Positions 53,631 through 60,417 of a stretch of DNA of 64,000 bases are shown here, piece after piece. The stretch comes from Massilia psychrophila (lineage in GTDB: Bacteria; Pseudomonadota; Gammaproteobacteria; Burkholderiales; Burkholderiaceae_D). The position numbers and the translations under genes were made by a program. The stretch covers positions 62,001 to 126,000 of the forward strand of contig NZ_PDOB01000012.1 in NCBI RefSeq assembly GCF_002760665.1. Direction: 5' to 3'. The notes under the pieces were generated by a model. That model saw only the letters and a list, made by a program, of their open reading frames with translations. It made no database searches and had not been told where the DNA came from. Position 1 is the first letter of the stretch. Each line of letters starts with the position of its first letter.

Positions 53631-54413
53631 ATGCTTATCAAACGAAAATCCATCGAACAAATCGAATCTTCGCGCCGCCCCGCGCGCAAACCAAAGTTTG
53701 CCCCCATCACCTTGTCCGAACAGGACGGCGTGCGTTACCTGCACTTCGGCACCGAATGGGTGCAAGGGGCGATGCGCATTCGCAAGCCCGACTGGCCGGA
53801 ACTCGAATACGCGCAGCAGATGATGGCGTGGATGCTGTACATCGAGGCACCGCGTGCTATCGCTCAACTTGGCCTGGGCAGCGGCGCGCTGACCAAATAC
53901 TGTTACCGCACTTTCCTTGACGCTACCGTTACCGCCGTCGAGCTCAACGCCTCCGTCATCGCCGTGTGCGAATCGATGTTCAAGCTGCCTTTGAGCGACG
54001 CGCGCCTGTCCGTGCTCGAAATGGACGCGCTCGACTTCGTCGACAATCCGGCCAATGTTGAGGCGTTCGACGTGTTGCAATGCGACCTGTACGACGCCAC
54101 CGCGCGCGGCCCGGTGCTCGATACGCCCGAGTTCTACCGCTCGTGCAGCGCCTGCCTGGCGCCGGGCGGCATCATGACCGTCAACCTGTTCGGCGACCAT
54201 CCAAGTTTCGCGAAGAACATCAAGGCCATGCGCTATGGCTTCGATCACGTTATTTGCCTGCCGGAAGTGCATGATGGTAATGTGGTGGCGCTCTGCTTCA
54301 AGAGCCGCCCGACTGCCAGCCTTGACGCACTGGCCGCGCGCGCGGCGGCGATCGTGGCCGCCACGAAACTGCCCGCCAAGTCGTGGCTCAAGGGTATCAA
54401 TTCAGCCGAGTAA
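53631..54413 (+). CDS. Spermidine-synthase-fold (methyltransferase-like) protein
   Basis: 260 residues. The Rossmann core starts QLGLGSGALTKYCYR near residue 80 (motif I), with AVELNASVIAVCESMF near 103, FDVLQCDLYDATARGP near 143 and GGIMTVNLFGDHPSF near 178. This is the polyamine-synthase-like fold, but the gatekeeping region and the N-terminal beta domain of true spermidine synthases are shortened. It may be a related methyltransferase-like protein rather than SpeE. The start is the ATG at 53631 (MLIKRKSIEQ). The GspE-type ATPase gene follows 29 bp after its stop. Confidence 0.75.
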   Translation: MLIKRKSIEQIESSRRPARKPKFAPITLSEQDGVRYLHFGTEWVQGAMRIRKPDWPELEYAQQMMAWMLYIEAPRAIAQLGLGSGALTKYCYRTFLDATVTAVELNASVIAVCESMFKLPLSDARLSVLEMDALDFVDNPANVEAFDVLQCDLYDATARGPVLDTPEFYRSCSACLAPGGIMTVNLFGDHPSFAKNIKAMRYGFDHVICLPEVHDGNVVALCFKSRPTASLDALAARAAAIVAATKLPAKSWLKGINSAE

Positions 54414-54442
54414 GACCCGCAGCCCAGACCGGAGAGACAGCT

Positions 54443-56293
54443 TTGAGTGCAGACGGAACAGGAACCCCAGCGACGACAGCAACGACAGCAACGACAAGCG
54501 CGCGCAGCCCTACCCGGCCGGCGCGCGCGCGGACGCTCGACCTGCAGACCTTGTTCTCGTGGATGCTGGCCGACGGCATCGTCGACAAGTCCGCCGTCAA
54601 GGCCTACTTCGCGCAAGCCCAGGGCATCCTGAAAAACGCGGCCGGCGCGATGCATCCGATGACCGCGGTGGCGCAATGCAAGCTCATCTCCGCCCAGCCG
54701 CCGCACCGGCTGATGACGCTCGACGTCATTTCCGAGTGGGCCGCCGCCAAGGTCGGCCTCGCGTTCACCCGCATCGACCCGTTGAAAATCGATTTCACCC
54801 GGGTCGCCGACGTCATGTCGGCCGGCTACGCGGCGCGCTTCAATATCTTGCCGCTCGAACTGACGACCACCACGCTGGTCGTCGCCACCGCCGAGCCGTT
54901 CATGCTCGAGTGGCAAGCCGAAATCGCCAAGATTTCGCGCCGCACCATCCAGCTGGTGGTCGCCAACCCGCTCGACATCGCGCAATACATCTCGCAGTTT
55001 TTCAGCCTCGCCAAGTCGATCAAGAGCGCGAATAAATCGAACGGCCAGGACCTGGCGCTGCGCAACAATTTCGAGCAACTGGTCGAGCTGGGCAAGTCCA
55101 ACAAGCAGCTCGATGCCAATGACCAGCACGTCGTCAACATCGTCGATTGGCTATGGCAGTACGCATTCGAGCAGCGCGCCTCCGACATCCACCTCGAGCC
55201 GAAGCGCGACTTCGCCTCGATCCGTTTCCGCATCGACGGCGTGCTGCACCAGGTCTACCAGGTGCCGGCGGTGGTGATGATCGCGATGACGGCGCGCATC
55301 AAGCTGCTCGGGCGCATGGACGTGATCGAAAAGCGCCGCCCGCAGGACGGCCGCATCAAGACCCGCACCAACGGCGGCCAGGAAGTCGAGCTGCGCCTGT
55401 CGACCCTGCCGACCGCGTTCGGCGAAAAACTGGTGATGCGCATTTTTGATCCGGAAGTAGTCGTCAAGACCTTGCCGGAGCTAGGCTTCCCGCTCGACGA
55501 CGCCCGGCGCTGGGATGCGCTGACCGCGCGCGCCCACGGCATCATCCTGGTGACCGGCCCGACCGGCTCAGGCAAGACCACCACCTTGTACACCACGCTC
55601 AAGGCGCTTGCCACCAGCGAAGTGAACGTGTGCACGGTGGAAGACCCGATCGAAATGGTCGAAGCTTCGTTCAACCAGATGCAGGTGCAGCCCGGCATCG
55701 ACCTGTCGTTCGCCGACGGCGTCAAGGCGCTGATGCGCCAGGACCCGGACATCATCATGGTCGGCGAGATCCGTGACCTCGGCACCGCCGAGATGGCGAT
55801 CCAGGCCGCGCTGACCGGCCACCTGGTGCTGTCGACCCTGCACACCAACGACGCGCCGTCGGCGGTGATGCGGCTGCTCGAACTGGGCGTGCCGCATTAC
55901 CTGCTCGAAGCGACGCTGATCGGCGTGCTGGCGCAACGCCTGGTGCGCACCCTGTGCGCGCATTGCAAGCGGCCCGACGGCGAGATCAGCGACGACGTCT
56001 GGCACAGCATCGGCGGCAGCTGGAACATTCCGAAACCTATCCCGATCTACCGGCCGATCGGCTGCCCGGAGTGCCGCCAGACCGGCTTTCGCGGGCGCAC
56101 CGGCATCTACGAATTGCTGACGGTGTCCGAAGGCTTCACCAAGCTGATCGGCGAGGCAACCGATCTGCAGGCACTGCGCCGCCAAAGCATCGCCGACGGC
56201 ATGAAGCCGCTGCGTATCGCCGGCGCCATGAAAGTCGTCGAGGGCGTGACGACGGTCGAAGAAGTGCTGAAGGTGACGGCCGCGCTCTCGTAA
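54443..56293 (+). CDS. GspE/PulE/PilB-family secretion ATPase
   Basis: 616 residues. Hexameric ATPase type that powers type II secretion or pilus assembly. The N-terminal GspE-like domain (about 30-200) is followed by EQRASDIHLEPK near 240. Walker A is GPTGSGKTTTLYT near 372, the Asp box and Walker B MRQDPDIIMVGEIRD near 432, the His box LVLSTLHTNDAP near 464, and a four-Cys zinc knuckle CAHC near 505 and CPEC near 543. I chose the TTG at 54443, because GGAGAG lies six bases before it and it clears the preceding gene; the ATG at 54383 lies inside that gene. The first 25 residues are Ala/Thr low-complexity. No other secretion genes adjoin it. Confidence 0.9.
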   Translation: MSADGTGTPATTATTATTSARSPTRPARARTLDLQTLFSWMLADGIVDKSAVKAYFAQAQGILKNAAGAMHPMTAVAQCKLISAQPPHRLMTLDVISEWAAAKVGLAFTRIDPLKIDFTRVADVMSAGYAARFNILPLELTTTTLVVATAEPFMLEWQAEIAKISRRTIQLVVANPLDIAQYISQFFSLAKSIKSANKSNGQDLALRNNFEQLVELGKSNKQLDANDQHVVNIVDWLWQYAFEQRASDIHLEPKRDFASIRFRIDGVLHQVYQVPAVVMIAMTARIKLLGRMDVIEKRRPQDGRIKTRTNGGQEVELRLSTLPTAFGEKLVMRIFDPEVVVKTLPELGFPLDDARRWDALTARAHGIILVTGPTGSGKTTTLYTTLKALATSEVNVCTVEDPIEMVEASFNQMQVQPGIDLSFADGVKALMRQDPDIIMVGEIRDLGTAEMAIQAALTGHLVLSTLHTNDAPSAVMRLLELGVPHYLLEATLIGVLAQRLVRTLCAHCKRPDGEISDDVWHSIGGSWNIPKPIPIYRPIGCPECRQTGFRGRTGIYELLTVSEGFTKLIGEATDLQALRRQSIADGMKPLRIAGAMKVVEGVTTVEEVLKVTAALS

Positions 56294-56340
56294 TTGATGA
56301 CATCGGCAAAACAGGCCTAGCGGAAATGCAATTGGCCGGC

Positions 56341-56346
56341 TATAAT
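56341..56346 (+). promoter_or_regulatory. -10 element of tRNA-Lys promoter
   Basis: A perfect TATAAT ends 11 bp before the first base of the tRNA. No good -35 is seen at the usual distance. Confidence 0.5.
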
Positions 56347-56357
56347 CTTGCCTCTTC

Positions 56358-56433
56358 GGGTCGTTAGCTCAGCTGGTAGAGCAGCGGACTTTTAATCCGT
56401 TGGTCGCAGGTTCGAATCCCGCACGGCCTACCA
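56358..56433 (+). tRNA. tRNA-Lys (TTT)
   Basis: 76 nt with encoded CCA. The anticodon arm is CGGACTTTTAATCCG with anticodon TTT. The D-arm TTAGCTCAGCTGGTAGAG and T-loop GGTTCGAATCC are standard. The acceptor stem has two G-T wobbles (G1-T72 and T4-G69), slightly weaker than usual; this may reflect alteration of the 3' end by integration events. Confidence 0.95.
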
Positions 56434-56449
56434 AAGACAAGCAGTAGTC

Positions 56450-56487
56450 AAATAAAGCAATTACGAGTGATCGTAATTGCTTTATTT
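56450..56487. terminator. Bidirectional terminator after tRNA-Lys
   Basis: A perfect 17-bp stem, AAATAAAGCAATTACGA with its complement, around GTGA. It is AT-rich with a T-rich end. It lies 16 bp after the tRNA. Confidence 0.75.
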
Positions 56488-56730
56488 GTTTCTGGGCCGA
56501 TCCGCTATTTGCCCCGTGTGCTGCGCTTGTATCGAGAATTGAAGCATCAACTGCCGCGACCGCGCAGGCGGGAACCCAATTTCGCCGAATATTCGAGCAT
56601 TTGCCAGCATCGACGGTGCATTTGGTAGAGCACCAATCACCGCGGCGTGCTTCGCCATCGGTGTCGGCGCCAGGTGGGCGTAGCGCCGCGCCATCTCGGC
56701 AGCATCGAATCGCGCACGGCCAACCAGCAA
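56482..56730 (-). pseudogene. Tyrosine integrase C-terminal remnant beside tRNA-Lys
   Basis: A minus-strand frame reads FDAAEMARRYAHLAPTPMAK, which matches the C-terminal end of phage-type tyrosine integrases, including the catalytic Tyr in RRYAHLAP. Nothing upstream encodes the rest of the catalytic domain (no R-x-x-R or HxxR box). The C-terminal tail beyond it is arbitrary in sequence. The location next to the 3' end of a tRNA gene is the classic site of integrative elements. I read it as a relic of a former island or prophage. Confidence 0.55.
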
Positions 56731-56797
56731 AACCCAGCAATAACCAGCAACCCCGCGATTTACTTCCGTGGGCTACCGAAGCAACACGCAAAACATA

Positions 56798-56827
56798 AAA
56801 GCCCGCGAACACAGGTTCGCGGGCTTT
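56798..56827 (-). terminator. Terminator of the Gly/Ser-rich lipoprotein gene
   Basis: GTTCGCGGGCTTT and AAAGCCCGCGAAC form a 13-bp stem with a four-base loop. On the minus strand it is followed by TTTTATGTTTT. It lies 36 bp after the lipoprotein stop. Confidence 0.75.
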
Positions 56828-56862
56828 AAGGGTTTACTTTATGGCGAACCTGGCCGTACTCC

Positions 56863-57165
56863 CTATCGACTGCCATCCGATGTTGGAACAGAGGAATTAG
56901 GCGTGGAACCGGAAGTCTGGCCGGAATTGTTCCTCACCCCCGGTTCGGAAGTTGTACCCATACCTGTACTGGTGCCGACGGCGCCCGGCCCCATGTCGGT
57001 ACTGCCGGAGCCGCTCGATCCGCTGGTGGCGCCGCCACTGCCCATCCCCGATGGTGCGCCCATGTCGCCAGACGGCGAGGATCTCATCTGGCTACATCCG
57101 GCAGTAATCGACGCGAGCGCGAGAATGGCGATCAGGGTGCGTGGTGCTGAAGAAAAATGACGCAT
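56863..57165 (-). CDS. Small Gly/Ser-rich lipoprotein
   Basis: 100 residues. Signal peptide with lipobox SITAGC (Cys 24). The mature part is low-complexity, dominated by Gly, Ser, Thr, Pro and Met, with runs such as GAPSGMGSGGATSGSSGSGS. It has no recognisable domain. AGGAGA lies six bases before the ATG at 57165 and a terminator follows, so it looks like an expressed single gene. Low-complexity lipoproteins of this kind are common in this group of bacteria; function unknown. Confidence 0.75.
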   Translation of the reverse strand: MRHFSSAPRTLIAILALASITAGCSQMRSSPSGDMGAPSGMGSGGATSGSSGSGSTDMGPGAVGTSTGMGTTSEPGVRNNSGQTSGSTPNSSVPTSDGSR

Positions 57166-57390
57166 AGTTGTTCTCCTATGAAAGAAACATCGGTCTATCC
57201 GGGATCGGACCGAAGCAATACGGACCCAGGCTGACGACGCGTGACGGTTGATGGCCCCGGCATGGCAGTGCCGAAGTAACGCAGCCCAAAGGCTTGAATA
57301 TCCAAGTATCGTTACCGCTTTTGACCGGGTCTGTTAGCTCACGCTCAGAACGGAGCACAATTTCGCACGCATCGAACCAAAACGCCACAG

Positions 57391-57825
57391 CTACAGGAAG
57401 CGGTTTGCGCCGAACGCCCGTTCGAGAAACATCAGCACGATCTGCGGCGCGCATGCGTCGATCTCTACCACGCGGCCGTCGATGCCGCAGTCCAGATCCG
57501 TCATCCCCTGCGCATCGAAGGTGAAGGCGCCCAGGCTTTCCTGAACGATGCGGCCGTACGTCGTGTGGCAATGCATGCACACCACGCGTCCGCGCGGCTC
57601 GAAGTCGTCGCCAAATATCATCAGCAACTGGAACCTGATCCGCACGTCCATGAAGGTGGCGTCGATATAGCCGCCGCCAGAGGGATCGGAAACGGAAACG
57701 GACTTGAGCATGGCATGCGCATAAAAATAACCGTGGGCGGACGTCAGCGCCTTGAACCGTGCGCGCAAGTGCGCTGCGTCTCTTTCCATTCGCGCAAACC
57801 GCAACGATCGATCCTGGGACAGCAT
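57391..57825 (-). CDS. Protein of unknown function, 144 aa
   Basis: AAGGAG lies six bases before the ATG at 57825, a near-ideal ribosome-binding site, supporting a real gene. The product starts MLSQDRSLRFARMERDAAHL and has no signal peptide or membrane helix. Middle segments alternate hydrophobic and polar residues as in a beta-rich fold (GGYIDATFMDVRIRFQLLMI). CMHCHTTYG near residue 83 holds two Cys and one His that could bind a metal. I do not recognise the family. It lies between the lipoprotein gene and an HDOD gene on the same strand. Confidence 0.65.
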   Translation of the reverse strand: MLSQDRSLRFARMERDAAHLRARFKALTSAHGYFYAHAMLKSVSVSDPSGGGYIDATFMDVRIRFQLLMIFGDDFEPRGRVVCMHCHTTYGRIVQESLGAFTFDAQGMTDLDCGIDGRVVEIDACAPQIVLMFLERAFGANRFL

Positions 57826-58211
57826 GGGCTGCTCCTTGCCCGAAGTGAGCGAAAATGGATTCCGGCTATGTTTTCCGGAAGAGCTTTCATCCTACTCCAG
57901 AATTTAAAAAAACAACATCCACGCGGTCGGTTCGACCGGGGTTCTTACTGCGGCGCCAGCTTCGCAAGTTGCCGATGGCGCCACTGCGTCAGCGCGCCCT
58001 GGAGGCACGCTGGGTCGCGCGCCCGTCGGCCTGGCTCAGTTCAGCGTCGGCGAGAGCGAATTGCCCAGGCGCCGGCATCTTGAACCGCCCTCTTTCGAAC
58101 GCCTTCGGATAGCCTGGCTGGCATGGGGCGGCCAATACTGGCGCTGAATGCCGACAACGCCGGCAACGCTACTACCCGCGCAAGCTTGCAGGATGCCGTT
58201 ATCGGGTCCGC
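57826..58211. other. Gene-free stretch between the unknown gene and the HDOD gene
   Basis: 386 bp. An 85-codon plus-strand frame (57855-58112) exists, but it is Arg/Leu/Ala-rich without domain or ribosome-binding site, so I do not call it. A promoter for the minus-strand 57825 gene should lie near 57850-57920, where the DNA is AT-richer (AGAATTTAAAAAAAC). Confidence 0.4.
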
Positions 58212-59051
58212 TCAGACCAGCAGCGCCGCGCTCAGGCGCTGGAACTCGTCGGCCGCTTCTTGCAAGACGCTGCCCAGCGTGGCCCGGTCGAGTACGAAAT
58301 CGAGGGCGGTTTCTTCATGCACGGGCATGGCGGGGGCTTGCAGCGCGAGCGGGGATTGTACTGGAGCGAACTGATTGGCCAGCAACAAGGTGTCGAGCAA
58401 GCTGGCCGGCGGTATTCCCATCAAGCTGCTGCGCAGGTTCTGGATCGCGTCCATGACGGTGTCCGGGATCGCCAGCTTGCGCATGACTTCGCGGCTGACC
58501 ACTTCTTCGCACAACTGTATCCAGTTCTCCGGGTCGGCGTCCAGCAGGCCCGGAAACTCGTCGGCGCGCGACAGTAAATAAAAGCCGCCGACCTCGTGCA
58601 CGATGGCGGCGAACAGCGCAGTGTCGGGATTGACAAGGGTGACGCGCAGGGCAAACACTTTGGCCAGTGCGGCAACGTGCGCCGTGTGTTGCCACAACTG
58701 TTCGGCTTTCGCACGCACCAGCGGGTTGACGATGCGGCTGCCGAACTGGCGCACCACCAGGCTGGCGACCAGCATCTGCAGGCTGCGGTAACCGATGCGC
58801 ATGACGGCGGCGCGCACGTTCGTCACCGTCGCTTCGCCGTTGCGGTTGAACGCGGCCGAATTGGCCAGCGCGACGGTGCGCGCGGCGAGCTGCGGTTCGC
58901 CCAGCACCAGCTTGATCGCGTTCTCGATGTGACAATCAGGATCGTCGAGCGCAAGCTGGAGGCGCAGGGCGGCGTTCACGCTGGTGGGAAAAATGATTTC
59001 CCCGCGTTCTGCCTGGGCGGCAATAAGTCCGAAGGTTTCTAGTCTGTTCAC
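58212..59051 (-). CDS. HDOD-domain protein
   Basis: 279 residues. The HDOD domain (about 25-210) has VLGEPQLAARTVALANSAAF near residue 49, VTNVRAAVMRIGYRSLQML near 75, and FAAIVHEVGGFYLLSRADEF near 148. HDOD proteins are HD-related, often non-catalytic, and act in signalling with c-di-GMP or chemotaxis pathways. It starts with GTG at 59051. The chemoreceptor gene two genes away (60416) is in keeping with a signalling role, but no direct link is shown. Confidence 0.88.
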   Translation of the reverse strand: MNRLETFGLIAAQAERGEIIFPTSVNAALRLQLALDDPDCHIENAIKLVLGEPQLAARTVALANSAAFNRNGEATVTNVRAAVMRIGYRSLQMLVASLVVRQFGSRIVNPLVRAKAEQLWQHTAHVAALAKVFALRVTLVNPDTALFAAIVHEVGGFYLLSRADEFPGLLDADPENWIQLCEEVVSREVMRKLAIPDTVMDAIQNLRSSLMGIPPASLLDTLLLANQFAPVQSPLALQAPAMPVHEETALDFVLDRATLGSVLQEAADEFQRLSAALLV

Positions 59052-59215
59052 CGCAAAATTATACTCCGCGGCGCGGACCGATAGTTAAAACGCAATCGAT
59101 ATGGCGCACGCCATTGCGGCGCTGAAAATAAGAAAAATATCCATGAAAAGGCGGTGCCGGCGCGGCAATGTGCATCACCGCGGGCATCGTTTTGCTTTCA
59201 AGCCTGAATCGAACG

Positions 59216-60202
59216 TTACTTGACCTTGATTGCGCTCTTGACGTCGGAGACGCCGTCAACACCCTTGGCCAGCCGAACCGCCTTGTCGGCGTTGGCTTTC
59301 GAATCGACAAAGCCGCTCAGCATGACAACGCCTTTTTCGGTTTCGACGTGGATCGCCATCGATTTCAGTTCAGGCTCCTTGAAAAAATCGGCCTTGACCT
59401 TGGTCGTGATGACCGAGTCGGCCATCACGACGCCGGACTTCCGGGTTGCGGCAGTACCCGTGTCTGCCGCACGGTCGGTGGCGCGCTCGGTCTTGCCGGC
59501 GACAACGGCGGCCATGTTGCGGGTCTTGTCGGCGACGGTCGACGCCGCTTCCCTGGTTTTTTCGGCCACGGTGGCGGCAGCACTGCGGGTCTTGTCGGCG
59601 GCGCTGACGGCAGCGCCGGCGACGCCCGCCGTACCGTTCGCGGCGGCGCTGTTGTCGATCAGGCAACCGGCGTTCGGCTGACCGCCAACTTGCGCGCACT
59701 TGTCGACGGCGGCCGCCTTGGTGGCATCGCGCGTTGCCGTGGTGGTGACCGGGCTGGCGCTATCGGTGGCCGCAGACGTGTTGGCGGCAGCCTCGCGGTC
59801 GGCCTTGGCGTCCGCCAGGGCGGCGGTATGCACCGACGATGCGTTGGCCAGGCACGCATCCTTGTCGGCGCCGGTCGTGTCGCCGCATTTCGCTTTTGCC
59901 AGCGAGAAGTCGGCATCGGCGACGGCCGTGCTCGCCCTGAGCCTGCCTTTCGGGGTGTTGTTGTACTGGGCAACCGCGTCGACTTCGGCGCGGGCGCGGG
60001 CAGTTTTTGCTTCTTCCGTGCAGACCGTCTTGGCGTTGCCGGTCATCGCGGTGCATTTCGCCGTGGCCGCCTTGTAGTCGGCGGCCACTTTTTTCGTCAC
60101 GTTATTGTAGGTCGCAGCATCGTGGTTCAGCGCTGCGGTCGGTGCGGCCGCGAAGCTGGCGCTGACTGCGGTTGCCAACAGCGTTGCGAGAATGGTTTTC
60201 AT
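59216..60202 (-). CDS. BON-domain periplasmic protein with repeated N-terminal modules
   Basis: 328 residues with a signal peptide ending SASFAAA. Two similar N-terminal modules follow: about 35-80, with AATAKCTAMTGNAKTVCTEE, and about 95-145, with SLAKAKCGDTTGADKDACLA. Each has two Cys, likely a disulfide. A third, shorter Cys pair lies in KCAQVGGQPNAGCL. Then comes an amphipathic repeat of AxxVAEKTREAAS / VADKTRNMAA / VAGKTERATD type, like LEA-class proteins. The last 70 residues are a BON domain ending GVDGVSDVKSAIKVK. BON proteins bind phospholipid or support the envelope under stress. Confidence 0.85.
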   Translation of the reverse strand: MKTILATLLATAVSASFAAAPTAALNHDAATYNNVTKKVAADYKAATAKCTAMTGNAKTVCTEEAKTARARAEVDAVAQYNNTPKGRLRASTAVADADFSLAKAKCGDTTGADKDACLANASSVHTAALADAKADREAAANTSAATDSASPVTTTATRDATKAAAVDKCAQVGGQPNAGCLIDNSAAANGTAGVAGAAVSAADKTRSAAATVAEKTREAASTVADKTRNMAAVVAGKTERATDRAADTGTAATRKSGVVMADSVITTKVKADFFKEPELKSMAIHVETEKGVVMLSGFVDSKANADKAVRLAKGVDGVSDVKSAIKVK

Positions 60203-60393
60203 GGTTGTCCCTTAATAACTTGATGTATATGCCATCATTTGACGCCCAACACCCGCTACGCCTCTGTGCGTGAACGTACATTTTTTGAATAAACCATCAG
60301 TTAACGTTAGTACTATTGAGCAAATTCAGGCATTCCCACGGCGCGCAGTGGCGGCGGCGAACGGCGTTTCGGTACGCTCACGCCGCGCTTGTC

Positions 60394-60417
60394 AAAACCG
60401 TAGTTAAAACCGTAATT
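60394..60417. repeat. Tandem 12-bp repeat after the chemoreceptor gene
   Basis: AAAACCGTAGTT is followed directly by AAAACCGTAATT, one mismatch between copies, and a partial third AAAACGT. It overlaps the stop region of the MCP gene. Confidence 0.6.

Noticed and set aside
54460-54520. ACGACAGCA-type repeats near the GspE start as a possible repeat element
   Set aside because: They encode an Ala/Thr low-complexity tail in frame and are too few and too short to be a regulatory array or CRISPR.
56369-56812. 147-codon minus-strand frame ending over tRNA-Lys (SLVGRAGFEPATNGLK)
   Set aside because: The last part is the antisense translation of the tRNA itself, a well-known false protein. Only the overlapping integrase-like frame was kept, as a relic.
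57855-58112. 85-codon plus-strand frame between the unknown gene and the HDOD gene
   Set aside because: Arg/Ala/Leu-rich, no ribosome-binding site, no domain.
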